A DNA stretch of 64,000 nt. Source: an uncultured Bacteroidia bacterium. GTDB taxonomy: Bacteria > Bacteroidota > Bacteroidia > Bacteroidales > F082. A program made the translations under genes and the position numbers. Below the pieces are notes generated by a model, which saw only the letters and a list, made by a program, of their open reading frames with translations, ran no database searches and was not told where the DNA came from. Shown here in pieces: positions 15,671 through 24,627 of this stretch (its first letter is position 1; each line of letters begins with the position of its first letter). Location: positions 1-64,000 of the forward strand of contig CADCIH010000010.1 of the NCBI GenBank assembly GCA_902801465.1, written 5' to 3'.

Positions 15671-17260
15671 ATGGCTGAAGAAGAAATTCAAGAAATCCAA
15701 GTCAAGACGGTGGAGCGGGAGCTGGTTATCAATGCTCGCGCTTCGGAGGTTGACATCGCCCTGTTGGAAGACAAGATTCTTGTCGAGCTTCATAAAGAGA
15801 AGACCAACAACCAGTTTGCGGTCGGAGACGTGTATCTCGGACGAGTGAAAAAGATCCTTCCTGGATTAAACGCGGCTTTTGTCGACGTTGGCTACGAGAA
15901 GGAAGCGTTTTTGCACTATCTTGACCTCGGTCCGCAGTTCCGTTCCCTGCTCAAATTCAAGAACATGCTCACCTCGGGTAACAATCCGGAGGTGACGATG
16001 GACAAGTTCAAACTCGAGCCCGACATTGAGAAGAATGGCAAGATTGCCAACATGCTCAATGTCGGTGACCTTATTCCTGTCCAGATTGCCAAAGAGCCCA
16101 TCTCCACCAAAGGGCCGCGCATCTCGGCGGAAGTGTCGTTCGCAGGTCGCTACATCGTGCTTGTCCCGTTCTCAAACCGCATCTCGGTATCCCAAAAAAT
16201 CCGCAGCGGCGAGGAACGCAGCCGCTTGAAACGCCTGATCCAAAGCATCAAGCCCGCCAACTATGGCGTCATCATCCGCACCGTGGCCGAAAACAAAAAA
16301 GTTGCCGACCTCGATGCTGATCTCAAAGCCCTCGTTGAAAAATGGGAGCACTGCATCGCAGAGATGAGCAAGATGACCTCGTCAGGCCGCATGGTCAGCG
16401 AACAAGACCAAACCATGGTCATGCTCCGCGACCTCCTCAACGAGTCGTTTAACAATATCCATGTGAACGACGAGACTCTTTATGAAGACATCAAGAGCTA
16501 CATCCAGACCATCGCACCCCAAAAGGCCGAAATCGTCAAACTCTACAAGGGAAAAGAACCCATCTTCGACACTTTCGGCGTGTCCCGGCAAATCAAAGGA
16601 CTCTTCGGTAAAGTGGTCACCATCAGAAACGGTGTTTACCTCATCATCGAACACACCGAGGCCATGCACGTCATCGACGTCAACAGCGGCCATCGCGTGA
16701 ACAAGGAAAACACTCAGGAAGAAAACGCCCTGATTGTCAACATCGAAGCAGCCAAGGAAATCGCCCGCCAACTTCGCCTTCGCGACATGGGCGGAATCAT
16801 TATCGTCGACTTCATCGACATGCGCGAGGCAGCCCATCGCAAACAACTGTTCGATGTGCTCTGCCAAGAAATGGCACTCGACCGCGCCAAGCACACCATC
16901 CTGCCAGCCACCAAGTTCGGCCTCATCCAAATCACCCGTCAACGTGTGCGCCCTGCCACCGAAGTGCAGGTCCAGGAAAAATGCCCCGTGTGCGACGGCG
17001 AAGGCAAGATCCGCCCCGCCATCCTCTACATCGACGAGATCGAAAACAACCTCAAGTACCTGCTGCTCGATCAAAACGAGAACCACATCACCCTCCAAGT
17101 GCACCCCTTCATCGGCGCATACCTTACCAAAGGCTGGTTCTCCATCCGGCGCAAGTGGATGAAAAAGTACGGAAAATCCTTCCAGGTGCAATCCATGCCC
17201 GATTTCCACATGCTCCAGTACAACTTCCAGAACGCCAACGGCGACGACATCAAGATTTGA
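15671..17260 (+). CDS. rng: ribonuclease E/G family endoribonuclease
   Basis: A 529-residue RNase G-type enzyme for RNA processing and decay. It has an N-terminal S1 domain (about 40-135, VGDVYLGRVKKILPGLNAAFVDVG), an RNase H-like region, and the catalytic DNase I-like part with metal ligands in IIIVDFIDM and the upstream HVIDVNSG. The Zn-link motif CPVCDGEG follows. The length fits RNase G, with no long RNase E tail. An intrinsic terminator follows directly. Confidence 0.95.
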   Translation: MAEEEIQEIQVKTVERELVINARASEVDIALLEDKILVELHKEKTNNQFAVGDVYLGRVKKILPGLNAAFVDVGYEKEAFLHYLDLGPQFRSLLKFKNMLTSGNNPEVTMDKFKLEPDIEKNGKIANMLNVGDLIPVQIAKEPISTKGPRISAEVSFAGRYIVLVPFSNRISVSQKIRSGEERSRLKRLIQSIKPANYGVIIRTVAENKKVADLDADLKALVEKWEHCIAEMSKMTSSGRMVSEQDQTMVMLRDLLNESFNNIHVNDETLYEDIKSYIQTIAPQKAEIVKLYKGKEPIFDTFGVSRQIKGLFGKVVTIRNGVYLIIEHTEAMHVIDVNSGHRVNKENTQEENALIVNIEAAKEIARQLRLRDMGGIIIVDFIDMREAAHRKQLFDVLCQEMALDRAKHTILPATKFGLIQITRQRVRPATEVQVQEKCPVCDGEGKIRPAILYIDEIENNLKYLLLDQNENHITLQVHPFIGAYLTKGWFSIRRKWMKKYGKSFQVQSMPDFHMLQYNFQNANGDDIKI

Positions 17261-17281
17261 TCTGAAAGTTGAAAAAAACTC

Positions 17282-17311
17282 AAAAGCCCGCCGTATAAGC
17301 GGGCTTTTTTT
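17282..17311 (+). terminator. intrinsic terminator after rng
   Basis: Stem AAAAGCCCGC/GCGGGCTTTT around CGTATAA, followed by a T-run. The trpS promoter box begins three bases after it. Confidence 0.9.
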
Positions 17312-17313
17312 AT

Positions 17314-17321
17314 TACCTTTG
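17314..17321 (+). promoter_or_regulatory. -7 promoter box of trpS
   Basis: TACCTTTG, 29 bases upstream of the trpS ATG and just past the rng terminator. Confidence 0.6.
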
Positions 17322-17350
17322 CCCCCAAATATTCAAACTTCTAACTTCTT

Positions 17351-18343
17351 ATGAAAGATATCGTCCTCAGCGGCATCCGCCCCACCGGCAACCTCCATCT
17401 CGGCAACTACTACGGCGCCGTCCGTAGCTTCGTGAAAATGCAAGAAGAATATAACTGCTACTTCTTCATCGCCGACTGGCACTCGCTGACCACCCACCCC
17501 AAACCCGAAAACATCCAACGGTCCGCCCGTACCATACTCGCCGAATACCTGGCCTGCGGCATCGACCCCGAAAAGGCCACCATCTATATCCAAAGCGATG
17601 TGCCAGAAACCATCGAACTCTACCTCTATTTCAACATGAACGCCTATATCGGCGAACTCGGCCGCGTCACCACCTTCAAGGAAAAAGCCCGACAACAGCC
17701 CGATAACGTCAACGCGGGACTGTTTACCTACCCGACCCTGATGGCAGCCGACATCCTTCAACACCGCGCCAAATGGGTGCCCGTGGGCAAGGACCAGGAA
17801 CAGAATATGGAGATGGCCCGTAAATGCGCCCGCCGGTTCAACAACATCTACGGCGTCGAATTCTTCCCCGAGCCGCAAAACTACTACTTCGGCGGCGACG
17901 CCATCAAGGTGCCGGGTTTAGACGGCTCAGGTAAGATGGGCAAGAGCGATGGCAACTGCATTTACCTCTATGAGGATGAAAAGACCGTGCGCAAGAAAGT
18001 GATGCGCGCCGTCACCGACAACGGCCCCCAAGAGCCCAACAGCCCTAAGCCCGAAGTCATCCAGAACCTCTTCACCATGATGAGCATCGTGAGCGCCCCT
18101 GAAACAGTGAAGTTCTTCGAGGAGAAATGGAACGACTGCACCCTGCGCTATGGCGACATGAAGAAACAACTCGCCGAGGATATGGTGCAGACCCTCAACC
18201 CCATCCGTGAGCGCATCCAAGAGTTCTCGTCCGACACCGAACGCCTCGACCGCATCGCCCGCCTCGGCGCCGAAAAAGCCCGCGAAAGCGCCTCAAAAAC
18301 ATTGTCAGAAGTAAGAAAAATCATCGGCTTCCACCCATATTAA
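17351..18343 (+). CDS. trpS: tryptophanyl-tRNA synthetase
   Basis: A 330-residue class I synthetase that charges tRNA-Trp. It has the HIGH-like motif HLGNYYGAVR near the N terminus (after SGIRPTGN), the active-site region ADWHSLT, and a KMSKS-type loop GSGKMGKSDGN. Length is normal. It is followed by a heptamer array and hflX. Confidence 0.97.
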   Translation: MKDIVLSGIRPTGNLHLGNYYGAVRSFVKMQEEYNCYFFIADWHSLTTHPKPENIQRSARTILAEYLACGIDPEKATIYIQSDVPETIELYLYFNMNAYIGELGRVTTFKEKARQQPDNVNAGLFTYPTLMAADILQHRAKWVPVGKDQEQNMEMARKCARRFNNIYGVEFFPEPQNYYFGGDAIKVPGLDGSGKMGKSDGNCIYLYEDEKTVRKKVMRAVTDNGPQEPNSPKPEVIQNLFTMMSIVSAPETVKFFEEKWNDCTLRYGDMKKQLAEDMVQTLNPIRERIQEFSSDTERLDRIARLGAEKARESASKTLSEVRKIIGFHPY

Positions 18344-18346
18344 TTA

Positions 18347-18384
18347 GTTTTCCGTTTTCCGTTTTCCGTTTTCCACTTTCCACT
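18347..18384. repeat. GTTTTCC heptamer array between trpS and hflX
   Basis: Four units of GTTTTCC, then ACTTTCC and a partial unit. They fill the gap from just past the trpS stop to three bases before the hflX ATG. A reverse-complement form occurs at 28205-28243. Confidence 0.85.
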
Positions 18385-18387
18385 CCC

Positions 18388-19581
18388 ATGGGCGATTTCA
18401 TCACATACGAAAAAATACCAGAACGCGCTGTCCTGATTGCGGTAGCCTCCAAAAAGCAAAGCCGTGAACGCACCGAAGAATATCTCGACGAACTAGCCTT
18501 CCTCCTGGAGACCGCCGGCGGCGTGCCCGTGGCGCGCTTCGTTCAAGCCATGGAACACCCCTCGAGCGTGAGCTACCTCGGCTCCGGCAAACTCGAAGAG
18601 ATACACCAATATATCAAAGCGGAAAACATTGAGATCGCCGTCATCGACGACGAGTTAAGCGCCACCCAAGCCCGTAACATGGAACAGGCACTCGAATGCC
18701 GAGTGCTCGACCGTACCAGCTTGATCTTGGATATCTTCGCCTCCAATGCCCACACCGCACACGCCAAGGCGCAGGTGGAATTGGCACAATACCAATACCT
18801 GCTGCCCCGCCTGACCCGTATGTGGACCCACTTGGAACGTCAACGGGGTGGTATCGGCATGCGCGGACCTGGTGAGACCCAGATTGAGACCGACCGCCGT
18901 TTGATCCTCGATCGTATCTCGGTGCTGAAAGAGAAGCTCAAGGAGATCGACATGCAAAAGACCGTGCAACGCAAGAACCGCGGCAAGCTGGTGCGTGTGG
19001 CCCTCGTGGGCTATACCAACGTGGGTAAGTCGACCATCATGAACCTGCTGAGCAAGTCGGAAGTCTATACAGAAAACAAACTCTTCGCCACCCTTGACAC
19101 CACCGTGCGCAAAGTGGTGGTCGAAAACCTGCCTTTCCTGCTTTCTGATACTGTGGGCTTTATCCGCAAACTGCCGCATCATCTCGTCGAATCGTTCAAA
19201 TCAACCCTCGACGAAGTGCGCGAGTCCGATATCCTGCTGCATGTGGTCGACATCTCCCATCCCGACTTCGAATCGCAAATCGAGGTGGTCAACCAAACCC
19301 TCTCCGAACTGGGCTGCGCCGACAAAAAGACCATCATGGTGTTCAACAAGATCGATGCCTATACCTGGGAGGAAAAGGACCCCACCGACCTCACGCCGCC
19401 TACCAAGCGCAACGTCTCGTATGAGGAACTGAAAAAAACCTGGATGGCCAAGATGAACGACAACTGCATCTTCATCTCTGCCAAAAATCGCGATAACTAT
19501 CAAGAATTCAGAGATTTGCTTTATAAGGAAATCCGTGACATGCACGCTATCCGCTATCCTTACGATAGCTTCCTTTATTAA
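18388..19581 (+). CDS. hflX: ribosome-associated GTPase HflX
   Basis: A 397-residue GTPase that binds the 50S subunit and splits stalled ribosomes in studied bacteria. The N-terminal HflX domain (about 1-190) contains IDDELSATQARNME and the linker GMRGPGETQIETDRR. The G domain has P-loop GYTNVGKST, DTVGF (G3) and NKID (G4). Length fits the short HflX form. It probably shares the trpS promoter. Confidence 0.95.
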   Translation: MGDFITYEKIPERAVLIAVASKKQSRERTEEYLDELAFLLETAGGVPVARFVQAMEHPSSVSYLGSGKLEEIHQYIKAENIEIAVIDDELSATQARNMEQALECRVLDRTSLILDIFASNAHTAHAKAQVELAQYQYLLPRLTRMWTHLERQRGGIGMRGPGETQIETDRRLILDRISVLKEKLKEIDMQKTVQRKNRGKLVRVALVGYTNVGKSTIMNLLSKSEVYTENKLFATLDTTVRKVVVENLPFLLSDTVGFIRKLPHHLVESFKSTLDEVRESDILLHVVDISHPDFESQIEVVNQTLSELGCADKKTIMVFNKIDAYTWEEKDPTDLTPPTKRNVSYEELKKTWMAKMNDNCIFISAKNRDNYQEFRDLLYKEIRDMHAIRYPYDSFLY

Positions 19582-19607
19582 TTATTACGGAATTCCCAAT
19601 ACCTAAT

Positions 19608-20657
19608 CTATTCCCCCAAGTGTCCCCCTACATACTTGAATCCATATTTGGTTTCTTCCACCAGTTCGGGGACTGTGGTCCCGCCTAAACGCATCTCACC
19701 CACTATGGTCTTTGTCGTGGAGACCACCCCATAACCACCCTTGACGTTGGTTTGGTAGTTTTCACCGGTGGTATTGTGGGGGTTCATGTTGTGATAGTAT
19801 ACGTATTCCTCGATGTTCCGGTCTCCCGCAGTCACAGTAACCTGGATGGGATAGTCGTCAAGGTAACGCCTCAAGCCTGGAACCAAGGTGTCGTCACCGA
19901 TGAACTCGTACAAATGCTTATAAAGATCGTAAGGATAATATCTGATTACAAAAGCGTCGCCATGCAAATATTGGGGAAGGAAAAACTGATAGAAAGTACC
20001 CATGTGCCAAGTGAAGGTGCGTGGAATGGTGTCGGAGGTCCAATCGCGCCGTTCGTAATAGGTAAACGACATATAGACGTCATAAAGCCCTCCGTTTAAG
20101 GCGGCAAGGAACCAAATCTCATGTGTCGCTTTGGTTTCGTCGAGAAAGTGATATCCGCCAGAAAAATCTGCGACAGTGGTCTGAATTCGGAAATCCTCAG
20201 ACCCCACCGCCAGGGCGTCGGCAGTCACAACACGGTCGGGGAGGACCACATAAAGTCGGTAGCTGTAGTTCTTTCCTGGCGTGTTCTTGCTTAAATGCTC
20301 AGTAGTGTAATAGAGTTTCTGGGCAGGCGAATAAAAGAGACCGCCCTCCTTGTTGTGGATGGTGATGGTGTCAAAGATGAACTGACGGATGGAATCGCCG
20401 TTGCAGAATTCGGTCATCCTCACGTCAAGCTTGCCTGGATAATTGGCAAGATCAGGGTTGTTGGCGTTGATGGCGGTCCCGTTGGCATTCATCGTATGGG
20501 TGATCTTCACATAGTTGGTGTCGGCATCGAGGTCGAGCAAGGAATATACGATGGGCACATCTGCACCATCGGCCAACAAGTCCACATCGGTAGAGCAGGA
20601 GGGGAGGGCCGCAAGAAGCGCTCCCAAGACAAATGCTATTCCTAGATACTTTTTCAT
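19608..20657 (-). CDS. lipoprotein of unknown function, DUF4249-like
   Basis: A 349-residue exported lipoprotein (lipobox LPSC, Cys at about 21). The N-terminal part, with VPIVYSLLDLDADTNYVKI followed by TMNANGTA, resembles Bacteroidota DUF4249-type surface lipoproteins, often found near TonB-dependent receptors. That match is by eye. The rest is aromatic-rich with no motif recognised. The start is placed at ATG 20657, because the upstream extension crosses the promoter box. Only five bases separate that box from the ATG, so the mRNA may be leaderless. Confidence 0.72.
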   Translation of the reverse strand: MKKYLGIAFVLGALLAALPSCSTDVDLLADGADVPIVYSLLDLDADTNYVKITHTMNANGTAINANNPDLANYPGKLDVRMTEFCNGDSIRQFIFDTITIHNKEGGLFYSPAQKLYYTTEHLSKNTPGKNYSYRLYVVLPDRVVTADALAVGSEDFRIQTTVADFSGGYHFLDETKATHEIWFLAALNGGLYDVYMSFTYYERRDWTSDTIPRTFTWHMGTFYQFFLPQYLHGDAFVIRYYPYDLYKHLYEFIGDDTLVPGLRRYLDDYPIQVTVTAGDRNIEEYVYYHNMNPHNTTGENYQTNVKGGYGVVSTTKTIVGEMRLGGTTVPELVEETKYGFKYVGGHLGE

Positions 20658-20662
20658 TGGCG

Positions 20663-20670
20663 CAAATTTA
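20663..20670 (-). promoter_or_regulatory. -7 promoter box five bases from the ATG of the 20657 lipoprotein gene
   Basis: TAAATTTG on the minus strand, with only CGCCA between it and the ATG. This predicts a leaderless or nearly leaderless mRNA. Confidence 0.55.
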
Positions 20671-20681
20671 TAAATTATTTT

Positions 20682-20689
20682 TATTTTTG
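20682..20689 (+). promoter_or_regulatory. -7 promoter box of tatD
   Basis: TATTTTTG, 18 bases upstream of the tatD start at 20708. It is divergent from the lipoprotein promoter 12 bases away. Confidence 0.55.
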
Positions 20690-20707
20690 CAAACTTTTTG
20701 TGCATGT

Positions 20708-21475
20708 ATGTTATTTGTAGATACCCATACTCATATCTATGACCGTGACTTTGACGCCGACCGTACCGAAGTGGTGCAGCGCGCGCTCGACAACGGCGTG
20801 GGTGTGATGCTCCTACCAAATGTGGATGCATCGACCATGGAGCCCATGATGGAAACGCATGAGCAATTCCCCGAATGCACCCGAGTGATGATGGGCCTTC
20901 AACCCGAAGAGGTGAAGGGCGACTATAAACAGGTGCTCGCCGTCATGGAGAAGGAACTCGAAAAAGATATATTTATAGGTGTAGGGGAGGTGGGACTCGA
21001 TTTCTATTGGGACACAACCTTCGAAAAGGAACAGATTGACGCTTTTGAGACCCAACTCGACTGGGCCAAACAGCTGAGTCTGCCCCTTTCCATCCATTGC
21101 CGCAACGCTTTTAGCTTCATGGCTCGCATTCTCGAAAAGCATCAGGACGGCGGCCTCCACGGGGTGATGCACTGCTTCACCGGCACCGAAGAGGAAGCAA
21201 GAGTATATCTCGAACTGGGATTCCATCTCGGTCTGGGCGGCGTGACCACCTATAAAAACTGTAGTGTGAGGGACTATCTGCACAATATTCCGCTCGACCG
21301 CATCGTTTTGGAAACCGACGCGCCGTACCTCTCACCTGTGCCACACCGCGGCCAACGCAACGAGCCGGCCTTCCTGGTGGATACGGCAAAAAAAATCGCG
21401 GAAATCTATGAAATGTCCGTAGAAGAAATCGCTGAAACAACCACAAACAACGCCAAGACGCTATTCGGAATCTAA
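20708..21475 (+). CDS. tatD: TatD family metal-dependent hydrolase
   Basis: A 255-residue TIM-barrel metal-dependent nuclease/hydrolase. It has the metal motif DTHTHIYD at residues 5-12, the metal Glu in GEVGLDFYW, His in SIHCRNA and MHCFTG, and the closing motif LETDAPYLSP. The start at 20708 gives the normal family N terminus. Longer frames upstream would lie across the promoter. The exact substrate is uncertain for this family. Confidence 0.93.
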   Translation: MLFVDTHTHIYDRDFDADRTEVVQRALDNGVGVMLLPNVDASTMEPMMETHEQFPECTRVMMGLQPEEVKGDYKQVLAVMEKELEKDIFIGVGEVGLDFYWDTTFEKEQIDAFETQLDWAKQLSLPLSIHCRNAFSFMARILEKHQDGGLHGVMHCFTGTEEEARVYLELGFHLGLGGVTTYKNCSVRDYLHNIPLDRIVLETDAPYLSPVPHRGQRNEPAFLVDTAKKIAEIYEMSVEEIAETTTNNAKTLFGI

Positions 21476-21495
21476 AAATGCGTATCTTTGCCCCC

Positions 21496-21527
21496 CTCTA
21501 AATTCTAAATTCTAAATTCTAAATTAT
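21496..21527. repeat. AT-rich heptamer array between tatD and ansA
   Basis: Four units of TAAATTC beginning with CTCTAAATT and ending eight bases before the ansA GTG start. It carries the right-arm sequence seen in the hairpins at 5952-6037 and 49194-49298. Confidence 0.85.
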
Positions 21528-21534
21528 AAGAAGC

Positions 21535-22569
21535 GTGACCCAAAAAGAAGAAACCTCGATCCTCGTGCTTTACACGGGTGGAACCATCGGCATGATGCAG
21601 GACCCCAAGACAGGTGCCCTGGTGCCGTTCGACTTCGACAATATCTACAAGCATCTGCCGGTGCTGCAAAACTTCGGCTACCAAATCGACTTCTATTCGT
21701 TTGACCCCTTGATCGACTCGTCGAACATGTCGCCCGACTTCTGGGCCAAGCTGGCCGCCAAGATCACTGAGAACTATGAACAGTACGACGGCTTCGTGGT
21801 GCTGCATGGTTCCGACACCATGGCCTATACTGCCTCGGCACTCAGCTTCATGCTCGAGAACCTTAACAAGCCGGTGGTGCTTACGGGTTCACAGCTGCCG
21901 ATGGGTGTGGTGCGTACCGACGGACGCGAGAACTTCCTCGCTGCCATCGAGATCGCTGCCGCCAGGGAAGACGATACAGCCATCGTCCCCGAGGTTTGCA
22001 TCTTTTTCCAGGACCAGCTGCTGCGCGGCAACCGCTCCACCAAGTTCAACGCCGAGAACTTCAACGCCTTCGTGTCGACCAACTTCCCAGCCCTCGCCGA
22101 GGTGGGCGTGCATATCAAATACAACAAGGACCGTATCATCAAGCCCAACTTCAAGAAGCTGAAACTCCACACAGAGATGGACCGCCATGTGGGCATCCTC
22201 AAACTGTTCCCAGGCATCTCCGAGGAGTTTGTGCGCCATACTTTAGCCACACCAGGCCTGAAGGCTATGGTGCTTGAGACTTACGGCTCAGGCAACGCCA
22301 CCACCGAGAAATGGTTCCTTGATGCCCTCAAGGAAGCCATCGACAAGGGACTCGTCGTGCTTAACATCACCCAATGCAAGGGAGGCTCCGTCGAAATGGG
22401 ACGCTATGAGACCAGTCTCGACATGCTCCGCATCGGCGTGGTGAGTGGCTACGACTTAACCACCGAAGCTGCAGTGACCAAACTGATGTACCTCCTCGGC
22501 CATGGCCTTTCTCGCGACAAAGTGGTTGAGTTGCTGGGCGTTTCCATCCGGGGAGAGATGACGAAATAG
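21535..22569 (+). CDS. ansA: type I (cytoplasmic) L-asparaginase
   Basis: A 344-residue asparaginase that hydrolyses asparagine to aspartate and ammonia. Both catalytic blocks are present: YTGGTIGM (first Thr) near residue 14 and VLHGSDTMAYTASAL (Thr-Asp pair) at about 90. There is no signal peptide, so it is cytoplasmic. The best start is GTG at 21535, immediately after a heptamer array. No promoter box is visible between it and tatD. Confidence 0.94.
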   Translation: MTQKEETSILVLYTGGTIGMMQDPKTGALVPFDFDNIYKHLPVLQNFGYQIDFYSFDPLIDSSNMSPDFWAKLAAKITENYEQYDGFVVLHGSDTMAYTASALSFMLENLNKPVVLTGSQLPMGVVRTDGRENFLAAIEIAAAREDDTAIVPEVCIFFQDQLLRGNRSTKFNAENFNAFVSTNFPALAEVGVHIKYNKDRIIKPNFKKLKLHTEMDRHVGILKLFPGISEEFVRHTLATPGLKAMVLETYGSGNATTEKWFLDALKEAIDKGLVVLNITQCKGGSVEMGRYETSLDMLRIGVVSGYDLTTEAAVTKLMYLLGHGLSRDKVVELLGVSIRGEMTK

Positions 22570-22622
22570 CTTTTTTTGAAAAAAATGTGTTGCCATTTGC
22601 TTTTTTGAAAGGAAAAGTTTTG

Positions 22623-22630
22623 TAATTTTG
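22623..22630 (+). promoter_or_regulatory. -7 promoter box of tRNA-Ser and possibly the exb operon
   Basis: TAATTTTG, 16 bases upstream of the tRNA. No second box is visible between the tRNA and exbB. Confidence 0.6.
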
Positions 22631-22646
22631 GCATCGATTTTTTCTT

Positions 22647-22734
22647 GGAGAGATGTCCGAGTGGTTTAAGGAGCACGCCTGGAAAGTGTGTGTACTCCAA
22701 AAGGGTACCGCGGGTTCGAATCCCGCTCTCTCCG
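22647..22734 (+). tRNA. tRNA-Ser (anticodon GGA)
   Basis: An 88-base cloverleaf with a 7-bp acceptor stem (GGAGAGA/TCTCTCC), a long serine-type variable arm, T-arm GGTTCGAAT, and anticodon GGA at 22681-22683. The CCA end is not encoded. The exbB gene begins 43 bases after it. Confidence 0.95.
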
Positions 22735-22777
22735 CAGAGGAACGAAAACAATTGATAAACACAACATTAACTAAATC

Positions 22778-23596
22778 ATGAAAAAATTAATTGCACTACT
22801 CACGATTGTTGGTTTCATGACATTTGGCATCAGCAATCTCTTTGCTCAGGAAGAGCAAACTCAACCGGAAGAAAATGCAACCGAGCAGGTCGTTGAACCT
22901 CAGACTCCTGCTGTTGTAGAGGAAGCCGCTACCACCGACCTCACTCCCACCGAAGCTCCCACCACTTTCCGTGAATCCATCAAGAAGCAATTCATCGATG
23001 GTGGTCCGGCGTTCATGGGTATCGTTTTGGTCATCTTGTTACTCGGTATGGCTATCTCCATCGAGAGAATCATCTATCTGACCATGGCCGATGGCAACTC
23101 CACCAAGCTCCTCGCTGGCATCGAACAAAAGATGCAGGCTGGTGACGTCGAAGGCGCAAAGCAACTCTGCAAGGACACCCGCGGTCCTGTTGCCAGCATC
23201 TTCACTCAAGGCCTCATCCGCTACCAGGACGGCCAGTCACTCGAAGAGGTTGAGAAGTCTCTCGTCTCCTACGGCGCCGTTGCCGCTGGCAAACTTGAAA
23301 GCGGTCTGAGCTGGGTCGGCCTCTGCATCAGCTTGGCTCCTATGTTCGGATTCATGGGTACCGTTATCGGTATGATCAAGGCCTTCGACGATATCGCCGC
23401 TGCTGGTGATATGAGCCCAACAGTTGTTGCCTCCGGTATGAAGGTCGCTCTGTTGACCACCGTGTTCGGTCTGATCGCCGCCATCATCCTTCAGATTTTC
23501 TTCAACTTCATCGCATCAAAAATCGAAAAGATCACAAGCGACATGGAGAATGCCTCCATCAGCTTCATGGATATCCTCGTCAAGTACAACAAATAA
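22778..23596 (+). CDS. exbB: ExbB/TolQ/MotA-type proton channel protein
   Basis: A 272-residue inner-membrane subunit of the proton channel that powers TonB. It has an N-terminal signal-like segment (to about residue 23), an acidic Gln/Glu/Pro-rich stretch (about 24-60), one transmembrane segment (about 75-98), a cytoplasmic domain and two C-terminal transmembrane helices with the family motif (LAPMFGFMGTVIGMIKAFD, about 188). The N-terminal extension is usual in Bacteroidota ExbB. It is first in exbB-141aa-exbD-exbD. Confidence 0.94.
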   Translation: MKKLIALLTIVGFMTFGISNLFAQEEQTQPEENATEQVVEPQTPAVVEEAATTDLTPTEAPTTFRESIKKQFIDGGPAFMGIVLVILLLGMAISIERIIYLTMADGNSTKLLAGIEQKMQAGDVEGAKQLCKDTRGPVASIFTQGLIRYQDGQSLEEVEKSLVSYGAVAAGKLESGLSWVGLCISLAPMFGFMGTVIGMIKAFDDIAAAGDMSPTVVASGMKVALLTTVFGLIAAIILQIFFNFIASKIEKITSDMENASISFMDILVKYNK

Positions 23597-23608
23597 TTAA
23601 TAATAATC

Positions 23609-24034
23609 ATGAACGGTAAGCTTTCAAACATCAGTAAGTGGGTCTTTGGCGCACTGGCTCTCATCACCGTCGTCCTGGCAGTTTTCTTCTACCTGGATCT
23701 CAAAAGTGAGGCTCGCACCAACTTGATCCTCAATTGGGGCTACATCTTGATTATTCTGGGCATCGTGATGATTGTCTGTTCTGCTATCGTTGCCGCTATC
23801 GTCAAAGGCGTCAACGTGAAGACCATTCTCGTTGTTATTGGTGCCATAGTTGTTATTGGACTTGTAGCATTCCTAATGTCAAGAGGCAGCTTCGGAGTTG
23901 AATACCCGACCGGCGAACACGTCTATTCGGGTACGACCCACGGTCTCGTCGAATGGGGCCTCAATTTCTTCTACATCACCCTCGGAGTTAGCATTCTTTG
24001 CATTCTCTATTCAGTTATCAGATCAGGAAAATAA
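23609..24034 (+). CDS. small multi-pass membrane protein in the exb operon
   Basis: A 141-residue protein with four predicted transmembrane segments (about 10-30, 43-67, 70-90 and 115-137). A short periplasm-like loop between the last two contains GVEYPTGEHVYSG. No family is recognised. It lies 12 bases after exbB and 12 bases before exbD, so it is co-transcribed with the energy-transducing complex and may be an accessory subunit. That role is inferred from position alone. Confidence 0.8.
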   Translation: MNGKLSNISKWVFGALALITVVLAVFFYLDLKSEARTNLILNWGYILIILGIVMIVCSAIVAAIVKGVNVKTILVVIGAIVVIGLVAFLMSRGSFGVEYPTGEHVYSGTTHGLVEWGLNFFYITLGVSILCILYSVIRSGK

Positions 24035-24046
24035 AAACACTTCATC

Positions 24047-24610
24047 ATGGCCAAGAAAGTTCCAGAAATCAACTCGAGTTCGCAGGCTGACATAGCATTC
24101 TTGCTATTGTGTTTCTTCCTGATGACGACCTCCATGGACGTCGACTACGGTATCACCCGTCGTCTTCCCCCTCCGGTGGAACAAAACGTCGATGACGTCA
24201 AAGTCAAAGAAAGAAACGTGATGAATGTTCTGATTAACAAGAATAACAAGCTGATGGTCAACGGCCGTCCTTCAGATATTTCAACACTGAAGGAAGACGC
24301 CAAATACTTCATGACCCCTCGCCCGTATGACGAGACCGCCCCGGAAGTCGAACCTAAACAAATCGAACTCCTCGGTGAAATCATGATGTCGAAAGGCGTT
24401 ATCTCACTGCAGAACGACCGCGGTACATCATACGCTATGTATATCAGTGTGCAAAATGAGCTGGCACGCGCCTTCAATGAGTTGAAGGAAGAGATGGCTT
24501 GGAAACACTTCCATAAACACCTCGACCAGCTCAATGAAGACCAAGCCAAAGCAATCGGCGAAGCTGTTCCTGTCCGTGTCAGTGAGGCTGAACCCGTTGA
24601 AGTACAATAA
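24047..24610 (+). CDS. exbD: ExbD/TolR family protein (first copy)
   Basis: A 187-residue ExbD-type protein. The N-terminal transmembrane helix carries the proton-relay Asp (SSQADIAFLLLCFFLMTTSM, Asp15), followed by a periplasmic domain. It has a longer central insert (PRPYDETAPEVEPKQ) and a C-terminal acidic tail compared with the second copy. It pairs with ExbB and the following ExbD, an arrangement common in Bacteroidota. Confidence 0.92.
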   Translation: MAKKVPEINSSSQADIAFLLLCFFLMTTSMDVDYGITRRLPPPVEQNVDDVKVKERNVMNVLINKNNKLMVNGRPSDISTLKEDAKYFMTPRPYDETAPEVEPKQIELLGEIMMSKGVISLQNDRGTSYAMYISVQNELARAFNELKEEMAWKHFHKHLDQLNEDQAKAIGEAVPVRVSEAEPVEVQ

Positions 24611-24627
24611 TCAAGGAGGAAAGAACT

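Noticed and set aside
20658-20831. 58-codon upstream extension of the lipoprotein at 20657
   Set aside because: It would bury the signal peptide and cross two promoter boxes and the start of tatD.
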